Shown piece by piece: positions 17,957 to 27,475 of a stretch of DNA of 64,000 bases (its first letter is position 1; each line of letters opens with the position of its first letter). A program made the translations under genes and the position numbers. This DNA is from Alkalibacillus flavidus (GTDB lineage: Bacteria; Bacillota; Bacilli; Bacillales; Alkalibacillaceae): NCBI RefSeq assembly GCF_040545925.1, contig NZ_JBEPMX010000011.1, forward strand, positions 20,075 to 84,074, given 5' to 3'. Below the pieces are notes generated by a model. It saw only the letters and a program-made list of their open reading frames with translations. It did no database searches and was not told the origin of the DNA.

Positions 17957-17980
17957 GAGTGCATTGCACCTCCTTTTGTT

Positions 17981-18109
<129 letters not shown>

Positions 18110-18128
18110 TTAGATCGGAGTCTATACG

Positions 18129-18347
18129 TTATTTATAACGATACGTGATACGACCTCTTGATAAATCATAAGGTGACATCTCTACCGTAACTTTGTCACC
18201 AGGTAAAATACGAATGAAGTGCATACGAATTTTACCGGAAACGTGGGCAAGGATTTCGTGTCCATTTTCTAGTTCTACTTTAAACATCGCATTCGGCAAT
18301 GTTTCTTGGACCGTTCCTTCCATTTCAATTACATCGTCTTTCGCCAT
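18129..18347 (-). CDS. infA: Translation initiation factor IF-1
   Basis: 72 residues, the full length of the S1-like OB-fold protein that occupies the A site during initiation. MAKDDVIEMEGTV, LENGHEILAHVSGKIRMHFI and the final RGRITYRYK are typical. Its start overlaps the end of the KOW protein gene by 23 bases. Confidence 0.97.
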   Translation of the reverse strand: MAKDDVIEMEGTVQETLPNAMFKVELENGHEILAHVSGKIRMHFIRILPGDKVTVEMSPYDLSRGRITYRYK

Positions 18348-18663
18348 CGAGAGAATCTCCCTTCTTCCAACTTGTCATCTGTTCGTTGACAAATTTTGAT
18401 ATTGCGAAGCGAAGTTTTCCGTTAGTCACTCGACCTGTTTCTTCTAAGCTGCGGTTTACTTCCGGAGAAACATAATCGAACAATTCGACATGATGAAGGT
18501 TCTTTCGTTTAGGTCGATCGAACTTGCGCTTTTCACCATCTGCTAGCTTAACAAACTTTTGGTCATCAAAGCCAATAATAACTGCAAATTGACTCGATTC
18601 CCTTCCTTGTTTAATCCTCACTAACTGTCCTAACTTCGGACATCGCGAATCTCCATCGTTCAA
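18325..18663 (-). CDS. KOW-domain RNA-binding protein (YbzG/L14e-like)
   Basis: 112 residues. An N-terminal KOW-type segment, LGQLVRIKQGRESSQFAVIIG, followed by a basic stretch KRKFDRPKRKNLHHVE. Proteins of this kind sit between map and infA across Bacillaceae; a role on the ribosome is inferred, not shown. Start TTG 18663 follows AAGGTGATG by a few bases; no better ATG exists. The C-terminus overlaps infA, implying coupling. Confidence 0.8.
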   Translation of the reverse strand: MNDGDSRCPKLGQLVRIKQGRESSQFAVIIGFDDQKFVKLADGEKRKFDRPKRKNLHHVELFDYVSPEVNRSLEETGRVTNGKLRFAISKFVNEQMTSWKKGDSLDGERRCN

Positions 18664-18679
18664 CCGTCATCACCTTCAC

Positions 18680-19426
18680 TTAAGCTTGAGTTAATATTTC
18701 ATAACCATCATCTGTTACCGCGATCGTATGCTCAAAGTGAGCACAATTCGCATGGTCGGCTGTAACAACCGTCCATTCATCATCTAATGTTCGAACATAC
18801 CGCTCACCCTGGTTGACCATAGGTTCAATAGCCAAAACCATGCCTTTTTTCAACCTTGGTCCTTTATTAGCAGGGCCGAAGTTTGAAATGTGAGGGTCTT
18901 CGTGAATATTTTGACCAATACCATGGCCGCCATACTCTTGAACGATCGTGTAACCGAACGGCTCAACATAACTTTGAATCGCATGCGATATATCTGTTAA
19001 ACGATTACCGGGTTTCACTTGTTCTAAACCTTTAAATAACGATTCTTCTGTTACATCCAGTAAATGTTGTGTTTCGTCGCTGATTTCGCCTACTGCATAT
19101 GTCCAAGCAGAGTCGCCGTGATAGCCTTGATATTCAGCACCGATATCGATACTAATAATATCCCCATCGACTAACTGACGATCACTCGGAATACCGTGGA
19201 CGAGTTCTTCATTAACAGACACACACACATTACCACGAAAACCGTTGTATCCTTTGAATGAAGGAATTGCATCATGATCTCGAATAAACGCTTCAGCTAT
19301 TTGATCAAGCTGTTTAGTCGTCACACCTGGTTTAATATGTTTCGCTAATTCATTGTGCGTTAGCGCGACAATTTTACCAGCGTGTCGCATGATTTCAATT
19401 TCACGTGGTGTTTTACGAATAATCAT
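18680..19426 (-). CDS. map: Methionine aminopeptidase type I
   Basis: Removes the initiator methionine from nascent proteins. 248 residues; metal ligands lie in SIDIGAEYQGYHGDSA, the EYGGHGIGQNIHEDP stretch and AIEPMVNQG, as in the family. Its ATG overlaps the adk stop by four bases. It lies in the usual secY-adk-map-infA order. Confidence 0.97.
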   Translation of the reverse strand: MIIRKTPREIEIMRHAGKIVALTHNELAKHIKPGVTTKQLDQIAEAFIRDHDAIPSFKGYNGFRGNVCVSVNEELVHGIPSDRQLVDGDIISIDIGAEYQGYHGDSAWTYAVGEISDETQHLLDVTEESLFKGLEQVKPGNRLTDISHAIQSYVEPFGYTIVQEYGGHGIGQNIHEDPHISNFGPANKGPRLKKGMVLAIEPMVNQGERYVRTLDDEWTVVTADHANCAHFEHTIAVTDDGYEILTQA

Positions 19427-20076
19427 TTAGCTAAGCCTCCGATAATGTCATCGACCTGTTCAAACACATGATCAATATGTTGATCGCCATTGACATCTAC
19501 AAGATAACCTTTATCGTTGTAGAAATCTAATAATGGTTTTGTTTGTTCCATATTAACACTTAAACGATTCTTAACTGTTTCAGGTTGATCGTCTTCACGT
19601 TGCATTAACGTAGCACCATCGATGTCACATTTTCCGTCTTCTTTCGGTGGATTGAATTCCACGTGATACGTAGCACCACATTCAGGACAAATGCGACGGC
19701 CCGTTAAACGTTCGACGAGTTTTTCTTCTGGTACTTTTACATGTAAGACGTAATCCAAACTCGTTTCTAACTCAGTGAGTAAGTTTTCAAGCGCTTCTGC
19801 TTGAGCGACTGTTCGTGGAAAACCGTCTAATAAAAAGCCTTCTTTACAATCTGGTTTGCTAAGTCGTTCTTTCACAATACCAACTGTCACTTCATCAGGG
19901 ACTAAATCGCCTGCATCCATGTAAGACTTAGCTTCTTTTCCTAATGGTGTTCCTTCTTTGATCGCAGATCGGAACATATCTCCAGTTGAGATATGAGGGA
20001 TGTCATACTTTTCTACGATTTTTTCTGCTTGAGTGCCTTTACCAGCACCGGGCAGTCCCATCAAAATAAGATTCAT
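19423..20076 (-). CDS. adk: Adenylate kinase, zinc-type lid
   Basis: Interconverts AMP, ADP and ATP. 217 residues; P-loop GLPGAGKGT 7-15, FLLDGFPRT near 81-89, and a long LID with Cys130, Cys133, Cys150 and Asp153, the structural zinc site of Gram-positive enzymes. Cotranscribed with secY and map. Confidence 0.97.
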   Translation of the reverse strand: MNLILMGLPGAGKGTQAEKIVEKYDIPHISTGDMFRSAIKEGTPLGKEAKSYMDAGDLVPDEVTVGIVKERLSKPDCKEGFLLDGFPRTVAQAEALENLLTELETSLDYVLHVKVPEEKLVERLTGRRICPECGATYHVEFNPPKEDGKCDIDGATLMQREDDQPETVKNRLSVNMEQTKPLLDFYNDKGYLVDVNGDQHIDHVFEQVDDIIGGLAK

Positions 20077-20118
20077 ATCTTTCCCCTCGCTCTCATTAAA
20101 TCCAATCCATCAGAGCGA

Positions 20119-21411
20119 CTATTTAATGAAGCCGCGATAATGGCGTTTCACTAATTGGCTTTCTAATTGTTTCATCGTATTTAACGCAACACCAACAACG
20201 ATAAGTAGGCTGGTACCACCAATTTGGACAGCTGCTGGTAAGTCCGCAATACTACCTAACATGATCGGGAAGATCGCAACGACCGCTAAGAATAATGCAC
20301 CAACGAACGTTAAACGATACATCACACGTGTTAAGTATGTTTCGGTATTCTTACCTGGGCGAATCCCTGGCACATAACCGCCTTGCTTCTGTAAGTTGTC
20401 AGCCATTTGTTCAGGGTTAACTTGAACAAATGTGTAGAAATACGTGAATGCAATAATTAAACCAAAGTATAGAACCATACCAACCGGCTCTGTATAATCA
20501 AATACCCAAGCCATTGTCTGTGCAAATTCGTTTCCTTCAAAGAATTGGGCTATCGTCCGAGGTGCCATAATAAACGCAATGGCAAAGATGATCGGAATAA
20601 CACCTGCTGCGTTCACTTTTAATGGTAAGTGAGTCGACTGCCCTCCGACTGGAGAACGATTAACGGTTCTTTTCGCATATTGAATCGGAATTTTACGTAG
20701 CGCTTGTTGAATGAAGATAACACCGACAATAACTGCGATGACAACAAGGCCGATAATTCCTATAACAGCTAAATTAATAAATAATTGATCACCAGCACCA
20801 TTGATGTATTGTTCATATAGCTGGTTAACACCGTTTGGTATTCCGGCCACAATACCTGCAAAGATTAAAATGGAAATTCCGTTACCGACACCAAATTCAG
20901 TGATTTGTTCACCAAGCCACATTAAGAATGTCGTACCACCAGTTAACACGACCGCAATTGTAAAGTAAGTGATGAAACTCGGATTACTAATTAACGATCC
21001 GTCTGTCATCTGGTTAAAACCAAACGACATTCCAATACCTTGGAGAAATGCTAAAATCACTGTGAAATAACGTGTGAACTGCGCGAGTTTACGACGTCCC
21101 ATTTCACCTTGTTTGCGCCATTCTGTAAACTTTGGCACAACGTCCATCTGTAACAACTGCATAATAATTGCTGCTGTAATGTATGGGAAGATACCCATAG
21201 CAAAAATTGAGAACTGACTTAAGGCGCCCCCTCCGAATGTATCAATAAACCCAAAGGAATTCGTTTCATTCATCATTGTAAGAGCATCACTATCAGTGAA
21301 CGGGACTGGAATAAACGTCCCGATTCTAAATACAATTAAAATGGCAAGCGTGAAAAGGATTTTTTGTCTAATGTCGGCCACGCGAAACAAATTGGAAAAT
21401 GTGCGGAACAT
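20119..21411 (-). CDS. secY: Preprotein translocase channel subunit SecY
   Basis: 430 residues with about ten hydrophobic helices; forms the membrane channel with SecE (at 47532) and SecG. MFRTFSNLFRVADIRQKILFT opening region, PVGGQSTHLPLKVNAAGVIP loop and the PGIRPGKNTE cytosolic loop are conserved family features. ATG overlaps the rplO stop (TAATG). Confidence 0.97.
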   Translation of the reverse strand: MFRTFSNLFRVADIRQKILFTLAILIVFRIGTFIPVPFTDSDALTMMNETNSFGFIDTFGGGALSQFSIFAMGIFPYITAAIIMQLLQMDVVPKFTEWRKQGEMGRRKLAQFTRYFTVILAFLQGIGMSFGFNQMTDGSLISNPSFITYFTIAVVLTGGTTFLMWLGEQITEFGVGNGISILIFAGIVAGIPNGVNQLYEQYINGAGDQLFINLAVIGIIGLVVIAVIVGVIFIQQALRKIPIQYAKRTVNRSPVGGQSTHLPLKVNAAGVIPIIFAIAFIMAPRTIAQFFEGNEFAQTMAWVFDYTEPVGMVLYFGLIIAFTYFYTFVQVNPEQMADNLQKQGGYVPGIRPGKNTETYLTRVMYRLTFVGALFLAVVAIFPIMLGSIADLPAAVQIGGTSLLIVVGVALNTMKQLESQLVKRHYRGFIK

Positions 21412-21851
21412 TAAATCACCTCAGTTTGACCGCCTGCCGCTTCAATTGCTTCTTTCGCTGAAGCAGAGAACTTATCAGCTTTTACAGTCAATTTTTTATC
21501 TAGGCTACCGTCGCCTAGGATCTTAACGCCTGCTTTAACTTTGCTGATAGCACCAGTTTCTAATAGAAGTTCTGGCGTCACTTCCGTTCCTTCATCGAAA
21601 CGATTAAGAGTATCTAAGTTTACAATCGTATATTCTTTACGGTTTACATTCGTAAAACCACGCTTCGGAAGGCGTTGGTAAATTGGCATTTGACCACCTT
21701 CGAAACCTGGACCGATGTTGCCGCCTGAACGTGCTTTTTGACCTTTATGGCCACGGCCTGATGTTTTGCCGTTACCAGTAGCCATACCACGACCTACACG
21801 ATTACGTTTTTTACGAGAGCCTGCAGCTCCTTTTAACTCATGAAGTTTCAT
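21411..21851 (-). CDS. rplO: 50S ribosomal protein L15
   Basis: 146 residues. MKLHELKGAAGSRKKRNRVGR-type N-terminus (here through residue 19), GRGHKGQKARSGG and GFEGGQMPIYQRLPKRGF are diagnostic. One-base overlap with secY. Confidence 0.97.
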   Translation of the reverse strand: MKLHELKGAAGSRKKRNRVGRGMATGNGKTSGRGHKGQKARSGGNIGPGFEGGQMPIYQRLPKRGFTNVNRKEYTIVNLDTLNRFDEGTEVTPELLLETGAISKVKAGVKILGDGSLDKKLTVKADKFSASAKEAIEAAGGQTEVI

Positions 21852-21885
21852 TCGTCGAGCACCTCCTCTTTACGTTAATCGTTAC

Positions 21886-22068
21886 TTACGCTTCTTTAAC
21901 CTCAACTAAGTGGGATACTTTGTTGATCATGCCACGAATGGCTTCTGTATCATCATGAACGACTGATTGTCTAATCTTATTAAGACCGAGTGCTTTTACC
22001 GTGTCGCGCTGGTCTTGCTTACGGCCGATAACACTACGTGTGAGGGTAATTTCTAATTTGTTAGCCAT
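21886..22068 (-). CDS. rpmD: 50S ribosomal protein L30
   Basis: 60 residues, full length. LEITLTRSVIGRKQDQRDTV and GLNKIRQSVVHDDTEAIRGM identify it. Twelve bases after rpsE. Confidence 0.96.
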   Translation of the reverse strand: MANKLEITLTRSVIGRKQDQRDTVKALGLNKIRQSVVHDDTEAIRGMINKVSHLVEVKEA

Positions 22069-22080
22069 GTTTATCCCTCC

Positions 22081-22584
22081 TTATCCTTTCAGTTCCTCAA
22101 CAGATTTGCCACGAAGTTTCGCAACGTCCTCTGCTGTCTTAAGCTCACTTAAGCCTTGGATTGTTGCACGTACCATGTTGATTGGTGTATTAGATCCTAG
22201 TGATTTTGATAGGATGTCATGAACACCAGCTAATTCTAACACCGCACGTACTGGGCCACCTGCGATAACTCCTGTACCTTCAGTAGCCGGTTTTAGTAAG
22301 ATGTTTCCTGAACCAAATTGACCGTGAATTTGGTGAGGAATTGTTGTGTTAACAATTGGTACACGTACTAAGTTACGTTTACCTTCTTCGATCGCTTTAC
22401 GAATAGCTTCAGGTACTTCGTTTGCTTTACCAGTACCGAAACCGACGTGACCATTTTTGTCACCGACAACAACAAGTGCTGTGAAGCGGAAACGGCGACC
22501 ACCCTTCACAACTTTTGCGACACGATTTACCGTAACGACACGCTCTTCAATATCAAGCTTGCTTGGATCGATTTGTGTATGCAT
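22081..22584 (-). CDS. rpsE: 30S ribosomal protein S5
   Basis: 167 residues; N-terminal double-stranded RNA-binding fold with RVAKVVKGGRRFRFTALVVV, then GTGVIAGGPVRAVLE. S5 helps decoding accuracy. The VKGGRRF loop, where spectinomycin-resistance changes occur in the family, looks ordinary. Confidence 0.97.
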   Translation of the reverse strand: MHTQIDPSKLDIEERVVTVNRVAKVVKGGRRFRFTALVVVGDKNGHVGFGTGKANEVPEAIRKAIEEGKRNLVRVPIVNTTIPHQIHGQFGSGNILLKPATEGTGVIAGGPVRAVLELAGVHDILSKSLGSNTPINMVRATIQGLSELKTAEDVAKLRGKSVEELKG

Positions 22585-22609
22585 GCCTTTTCCCTCCTTT
22601 ATATCTTAA

Positions 22610-22972
22610 TTAAAATTCAAGTCCTGCTTCACGCGCAGCGTCAGCTAGTGCTGCTACTCGGCCATGGTATAAGTAACCACCACGATCGAATACAACGGAT
22701 TGATAGCCTTTGTCTGTTGCACGCTTTGCAACTAATTCACCAACTTGTTTCGCAGCTTCGACGTTACCAGTCGCATCACCGTTGAATTCTTTATCAACTG
22801 TTGAAGCACTTGCAACTGTTACACCAGCGAAATCATCAATAAGTTGTGCGTAGATGTGTTTATTTGAACGGTAAACATTTAAGCGCGGACGCTCAGATGT
22901 TCCGACTAATTCGCGACGAACACGGGTATGACGCTTCTTACGAGCAGCGTTCTTATCTTGCTTCGTAATCAT
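22610..22972 (-). CDS. rplR: 50S ribosomal protein L18
   Basis: 120 residues; basic N-terminus KKRHTRVRRELVGTSERPRL, then NKHIYAQLIDD and FDRGGYLYHGRVAALADAAR. Binds 5S rRNA together with L5, also encoded here. Confidence 0.97.
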   Translation of the reverse strand: MITKQDKNAARKKRHTRVRRELVGTSERPRLNVYRSNKHIYAQLIDDFAGVTVASASTVDKEFNGDATGNVEAAKQVGELVAKRATDKGYQSVVFDRGGYLYHGRVAALADAAREAGLEF

Positions 22973-23004
22973 CTAGGTCACTCCTTTCTGTCTCTTAACG
23001 GATA

Positions 23005-23541
23005 TTATTTAGCAGTCTTACCTTCTTTAGTGCGTACATGTTCATTTTCGTAACGAAGGCCTTTACCTTTATAAGGTTCAGGTGTACGAATAGAACGAAT
23101 GTTTGCTGCTGCAGCACCGACTTTCTCTTTATCGATACCTTTAATGACAATACGTGTATTAGATGGGCACTCAATGTCGACACCGTCGATCGGGTCGATT
23201 TCAACTGGGTGAGAGTAACCAGCGTTTACGACAAGTTTGTCACCTTGCATTTGCGCACGGTAACCAACACCATGTACTTCTAAAGCTTTTTCGAAGCCTT
23301 TATGAACACCTTCGATCATGTTCGCGATATTACTACGCGTTGTACCATGAATCGCACGGTGTTTTTGTTTTTCACTTGGGCGAACAACTGTTAGCTCTTG
23401 ACCATCAATCGTTACGTCCATTTCTCCATGAATTGTGCGTGATAGTTCGCCTTTAGGACCTTTAACAGTCACGACATTACCATCAACGCTAACCTCAACA
23501 TCACTTGGGATTTCAATTGGTTTTAAACCTACACGTGACAT
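23005..23541 (-). CDS. rplF: 50S ribosomal protein L6
   Basis: 178 residues with the two repeated L6 domains; IHGTTRSNIANMIEGVHKGF in the first and PEPYKGKGLRYENE at the end are typical. Follows rpsH by 30 bases. Confidence 0.97.
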   Translation of the reverse strand: MSRVGLKPIEIPSDVEVSVDGNVVTVKGPKGELSRTIHGEMDVTIDGQELTVVRPSEKQKHRAIHGTTRSNIANMIEGVHKGFEKALEVHGVGYRAQMQGDKLVVNAGYSHPVEIDPIDGVDIECPSNTRIVIKGIDKEKVGAAAANIRSIRTPEPYKGKGLRYENEHVRTKEGKTAK

Positions 23542-23571
23542 TCATTACACCTCCTGACTGTTCATTAATGA

Positions 23572-23970
23572 TTACCAAACGTAAGCTAGCACTTCGCCGC
23601 CTACTGCTTGTTGACGAGCTTCTTTATCCGTTAAAACACCGTTGGAAGTTGAAACAACAGCAATACCTAGTCCGTTAAGAACGCGTGGAACCTCGTCTGA
23701 TTTCACGTAAACACGTAGACCTGGCTTACTGATTTTCTTAATTCCTGTAATAACACGCTCGTTATCAGTACCGTATTTTAGGAATAGACGTAGAACGCCT
23801 TGTTTATTATCTTCAATGAATTCGTAGTCACGAATGAAACCTTCACGCTTAAGGATATCAACGATTTCTTTCTTCAGATTAGAAGCCGGTACTTCTAATT
23901 GATCGTGACGGACCATGTTGGCATTACGAATTCGTGTTAATAGATCTGCAATTGGATCTGTCATTGCCAT
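23572..23970 (-). CDS. rpsH: 30S ribosomal protein S8
   Basis: 132 residues; DPIADLLTRIRNANMVRHD near the start and GIAVVSTSNGVLTDKEARQ near the end. Primary 16S rRNA binder. Confidence 0.97.
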   Translation of the reverse strand: MAMTDPIADLLTRIRNANMVRHDQLEVPASNLKKEIVDILKREGFIRDYEFIEDNKQGVLRLFLKYGTDNERVITGIKKISKPGLRVYVKSDEVPRVLNGLGIAVVSTSNGVLTDKEARQQAVGGEVLAYVW

Positions 23971-23999
23971 TTCTGATTACCTCCTTCCCGACTCTGGGC

Positions 24000-24185
24000 T
24001 TACCAACTAGCTTTTTTCACGCCTGGAATTTGACCTTCATACGCTAATTCACGGAAACAAATTCGGCATAGTTTAAATTTGCGAATAACTGAATGTGGGC
24101 GGCCACAACGTTCGCAACGTGTATATTCACGTACTTTGAATTTTTGGTTACGTTGTTGCTTAGCGACCATTGATTTCTTAGCCAC
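24000..24185 (-). CDS. rpsN: 30S ribosomal protein S14 type Z (zinc)
   Basis: 61 residues, the short zinc-dependent S14, with Cys24, Cys27, Cys40 and Cys43 all in place. A zinc-free paralogue (RpsN2), if present, lies elsewhere. Located between rplE and rpsH as in other Firmicutes. Confidence 0.97.
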   Translation of the reverse strand: MAKKSMVAKQQRNQKFKVREYTRCERCGRPHSVIRKFKLCRICFRELAYEGQIPGVKKASW

Positions 24186-24209
24186 AATTTTCCCTCCTTT
24201 GAGTGAGTG

Positions 24210-24749
24210 TTACTGTCTGAAAGGCATTCCGAACTGTGTTAATAATTCACGAGCTTCTTCGTCCGTATCAGCAGTTGTTACAATTACGATATCCATACCG
24301 CGTACTTTGTTCACTTTATCGTAATCAATTTCCGGGAAAATTAATTGTTCTTTAACACCTAGTGTGTAGTTACCGCGTCCATCAAACGCTTTGCTTGAAA
24401 TACCACGGAAGTCACGTACACGTGGAAGTGATACAGCAATAAGCTTTTGAAGGAATTCGTACATACGCTCACCACGTAGTGTTACTTTAGCTCCGATTGG
24501 GTTACCTTGACGAAGGCGGAAACCAGCAATTGATTTCTTCGCTTTCGTAACCAATGGCTTTTGACCGGAAATTAACTCTAATTCTTCAACTGCGTTATCT
24601 AACGCTTTTGAGTTTTGAACAGCGTCGCCAACACCCATGTTGATCACGATCTTTTCAACTTTTGGTGCTTGCATCACTGAATCATATTCAAATTTATTCA
24701 TTAGACCAGGTACAATTTCTTCTTGGTACTGTTTTTTAATTGCGTTCAT
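24210..24749 (-). CDS. rplE: 50S ribosomal protein L5
   Basis: 179 residues from ATG 24749, eight bases after AAGGAGG; a TTG codon directly before it is less likely. GLRLRQGNPIGAKVTLRGE-like core (here FRLRQGNPIGAKVTLRG) and RDFRGISSKAFDGRGNY are diagnostic. Contacts 5S rRNA and P-site tRNA. Confidence 0.97.
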   Translation of the reverse strand: MNAIKKQYQEEIVPGLMNKFEYDSVMQAPKVEKIVINMGVGDAVQNSKALDNAVEELELISGQKPLVTKAKKSIAGFRLRQGNPIGAKVTLRGERMYEFLQKLIAVSLPRVRDFRGISSKAFDGRGNYTLGVKEQLIFPEIDYDKVNKVRGMDIVIVTTADTDEEARELLTQFGMPFRQ

Positions 24750-24775
24750 CAAGTAGACCTCCTTTCCTCACAAAA

Positions 24776-25087
24776 CTATTTATCTAAAGGTTCACCAGAT
24801 TTTTTAGCGATGCGAACTTTCTTGCCGTCACGGACTTCATGACCAACGCGTGTTGGTTCGTTCGTGTTCGGATCAACAGGCATCACGTTAGAAACATGAA
24901 TTGGTGCTTCCTGATTTAAAATTCCGCCTTGTGGATTTTCTTGAGACGGCTGCGTGTGTTTTTTCATGTAGTTCACGCCTTCTACCACAACACGTTCCTT
25001 CTTAGGAAATGATTCTAAAATAGTGCCTTCTTTTCCTTTATCCTTACCGGAAATGACTTTGACTTTATCGCCTTTTTTTACATGCAT
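24776..25087 (-). CDS. rplX: 50S ribosomal protein L24
   Basis: 103 residues; N-terminal KOW motif KKGDKVKVISGKDKGKEGTI followed by the VEGVNYMKKHTQPSQ stretch. Assembly initiator protein of the large subunit. Confidence 0.97.
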   Translation of the reverse strand: MHVKKGDKVKVISGKDKGKEGTILESFPKKERVVVEGVNYMKKHTQPSQENPQGGILNQEAPIHVSNVMPVDPNTNEPTRVGHEVRDGKKVRIAKKSGEPLDK

Positions 25088-25125
25088 GAATCGTGCACCT
25101 CCTTAACAAGGCTCTTTTTTCTCTT

Positions 25126-25494
25126 TTATAAAACTTCTGGCGCTAGAGACACGATCTTCATAAATTTGTTTTCACGTAGTTCACGTGCAACAGGTCCGAA
25201 GATACGAGTTCCGCGTGGGCTTTTATCGTCACGTACGATAACTGCTGCGTTTTCGTCAAAACGGATGAATGAACCGTCTTTACGACGTACACCTCTTCTT
25301 GAACGTACAATTACAGCTCTTACAACTTCACCTTTTTTAACAACGCCGCCTGGTGTTGCTTGTTTTACTGTGCAGACAACGACGTCTCCGATGTTCGCTG
25401 TTTTACGTCCTGAACCACCTAGTACTTTGATCGTTTGTACTTCGCGGGCACCAGAGTTGTCAGCAACTTTTAAACGACTTTCTTCTTGGATCAT
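25126..25494 (-). CDS. rplN: 50S ribosomal protein L14
   Basis: 122 residues; MIQEESRLKVADNSGAREV and RRGVRRKDGSFIRFDENA are diagnostic. Forms an intersubunit bridge. Between rpsQ and rplX. Confidence 0.97.
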   Translation of the reverse strand: MIQEESRLKVADNSGAREVQTIKVLGGSGRKTANIGDVVVCTVKQATPGGVVKKGEVVRAVIVRSRRGVRRKDGSFIRFDENAAVIVRDDKSPRGTRIFGPVARELRENKFMKIVSLAPEVL

Positions 25495-25536
25495 ACAATT
25501 GCTACCTCCCTTCGGAAATACTCCGAGCGAACTTTA

Positions 25537-25800
25537 TTAAATAACAACAGCTTCTTCTACGACATCTACTAAACGGAAACGTTTGCTAGATGATAATGGA
25601 CGTGTTTCCATAATGCGGACTACGTCATTTTTCTTAGCTACGTTGTTTTCGTCATGTGCTTTAAATTTCTTTGAATATTTAACACGCTTGCCGTATAGTG
25701 GGTGGAACTTATACGTTTCAACTAATACCGTGATTGTTTTGTCCATTTTGTCAGAAACAACACGGCCACTATAGACTTTACGAGAATTACGATCAGCCAT
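25537..25800 (-). CDS. rpsQ: 30S ribosomal protein S17
   Basis: 87 residues; OB-fold protein with VYSGRVVSDKMDKTITVLVE and the HPLYGKRVKYSKKFKAHDE loop. Follows rpmC by 20 bases. Confidence 0.97.
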   Translation of the reverse strand: MADRNSRKVYSGRVVSDKMDKTITVLVETYKFHPLYGKRVKYSKKFKAHDENNVAKKNDVVRIMETRPLSSSKRFRLVDVVEEAVVI

Positions 25801-25820
25801 TGAGGTAACCTCCTCTCAAT

Positions 25821-26024
25821 TTATCGATTATTAACGCCGATTTCTCTTTCACGAATAACTGTTTTCATACGTGCAATAGACTTGCGTACTTCACGGATAC
25901 GTACAGTGTTTTCTAACTGTCCCGTAGCAAGTTGGAAACGTAAGTTAAACAATTCTTCTTTAAGTGATTTGATCTTTTGTTCGATTTCGGCAGTGGTTAG
26001 TTCTCTAATTTCGTTAGCCTTCAT
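25821..26024 (-). CDS. rpmC: 50S ribosomal protein L29
   Basis: 67 residues from ATG 26024 (MKANEIREL); the open frame continues 8 codons upstream into rplP but has no start signal there. LKEELFNLRFQLATGQLENT is the core helix of L29 at the tunnel exit. Overlaps the rplP end by 11 bases. Confidence 0.96.
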   Translation of the reverse strand: MKANEIRELTTAEIEQKIKSLKEELFNLRFQLATGQLENTVRIREVRKSIARMKTVIREREIGVNNR

Positions 26025-26448
26025 TGCTATCACCACCAATTTCTTCACGTTTTACGAACTTCGTTTTAACTGGAAGTTTGTGAGATGCAAGACGTAGTGC
26101 TTCACGAGCAACCTCTTCACTTACACCTGCTACTTCAAACATAATTTTTCCTGGTTTCACGACAGCGACCCAGCTTTCTGGAGCACCTTTACCGGAACCC
26201 ATACGTACTTCTAATGGTTTCGCTGTTTTTGGCTTATCTGGGAAGATCTTGATCCAGACTTTACCGCCACGTTTCATATAACGAGTCATTGCAATACGAG
26301 CTGCCTCAATTTGACGACTTGTAATCCACTCACCTTCAAGAGCTTGTAAGCCGTATTCACCAAATGCAACTTCTGTACCGCCTTTAGCTTTACCGTTTAG
26401 CTTTGCGCGGTGCTGTTTACGATATTTTACGCGTTTAGGCATTAACAT
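26014..26448 (-). CDS. rplP: 50S ribosomal protein L16
   Basis: 144 residues from ATG 26448 (MLMPKRVKYRKQHR), with AAGGGGG nine bases upstream; an internal ATG two codons later is less well placed. VWIKIFPDKPKTAKPLEVRM and the GSGKGAPESWVAVVKPG loop are diagnostic. Sits at the A-site side of the large subunit. Confidence 0.97.
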   Translation of the reverse strand: MLMPKRVKYRKQHRAKLNGKAKGGTEVAFGEYGLQALEGEWITSRQIEAARIAMTRYMKRGGKVWIKIFPDKPKTAKPLEVRMGSGKGAPESWVAVVKPGKIMFEVAGVSEEVAREALRLASHKLPVKTKFVKREEIGGDSNEG

Positions 26449-26466
26449 ATTGCTTATCCCCCTTCC

Positions 26467-27108
26467 TTATTCATCAGTTTTAGTTGGAAGGACTTCTCCA
26501 CGATAGATCCACACTTTAACACCTAACTTACCGTAAGTTGTGTCAGCTTCTGCAGTACCATAGTCGATGTCTGCACGAAGTGTGTGAAGTGGTACAGTTC
26601 CTTCGCTATATTGTTCGATTCGAGCCATATCCGCTCCGCCTAGACGACCAGAAACTTGTGTTTTAACACCTTTAGCTCCTGAGCGCATTGCGCGTTGGAT
26701 AGCTTGTTTTTGTACACGACGGAAAGAAACACGGTTCTCTAATTGACGTGCAATATTGTCAGCAACTAATGTTGCGTCAAGTTCAGGTTTCTTAACCTCA
26801 ACGATATTGATATGAACACGTTTACCAGTTAATTGGTTAAGTTCATTACGTAGGTTTTCTACTTCTGAACCACCTTTACCAATAACCATACCTGGCTTAG
26901 CCGTGTGAACAGAAATGTTGACGCGGTTAGCAGCGCGTTCGATATCAACCTGAGATACACTTGAGTCTTTCAAGCGCTCTGAAATATATTCACGAATTTT
27001 GATGTCTTCATGTAAAAGATCTGCGTATTCTTGTTCAGCGTACCATTTTGACTCCCAGTCGCGAATGATACCAACACGAAGACCTTTCGGGTTAATTTTT
27101 TGGCCCAC
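26467..27108 (-). CDS. rpsC: 30S ribosomal protein S3
   Basis: 213 residues; N-terminal KH domain with the GMVIGKGGSEVENLR loop, C-terminal GRLGGADMARIEQYSEG. Part of the mRNA entry tunnel. Confidence 0.97.
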   Translation of the reverse strand: MGQKINPKGLRVGIIRDWESKWYAEQEYADLLHEDIKIREYISERLKDSSVSQVDIERAANRVNISVHTAKPGMVIGKGGSEVENLRNELNQLTGKRVHINIVEVKKPELDATLVADNIARQLENRVSFRRVQKQAIQRAMRSGAKGVKTQVSGRLGGADMARIEQYSEGTVPLHTLRADIDYGTAEADTTYGKLGVKVWIYRGEVLPTKTDE

Positions 27109-27111
27109 TAT

Positions 27112-27459
27112 TTATCCCTCCTTCTTTTCTGATACCACAACTGTGATGTGGCTTGTGCGCTTATTAATAGCAGTCGCGCGGCCTTGCGCACGTGGGCGGA
27201 AACGTTTAAGCGTAACGCCTTCATCAACATATGCTTCAGAAACAACTAAGTTATCTACATCTAATTCATAGTTGTGCTCTGCGTTAGCGATAGCAGAGTT
27301 TAGAACTTTTTCAATGTCTGGTGATGCTGCACGGTTTGTGTGCTTAAGTGTTGCGATAGCTTCGCCTACATCTTTTCCTCGAATTAAATCGATAACTAAA
27401 CGAGCCTTACGAGGAGCGATACGAACCGTTTTAGCTACAGCTTTAGCTTGTTGCATCAT
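27112..27459 (-). CDS. rplV: 50S ribosomal protein L22
   Basis: 115 residues; VRIAPRKARLVIDLIRGKDV near the start and the tunnel-lining hairpin near RFRPRAQGRATAINKRTSHI, without the deletions linked to macrolide resistance as far as I can see. AGGAGG lies five bases before the first of two ATGs. Confidence 0.96.
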   Translation of the reverse strand: MMQQAKAVAKTVRIAPRKARLVIDLIRGKDVGEAIATLKHTNRAASPDIEKVLNSAIANAEHNYELDVDNLVVSEAYVDEGVTLKRFRPRAQGRATAINKRTSHITVVVSEKKEG

Positions 27460-27475
27460 GCAAACCTCCTCTCAT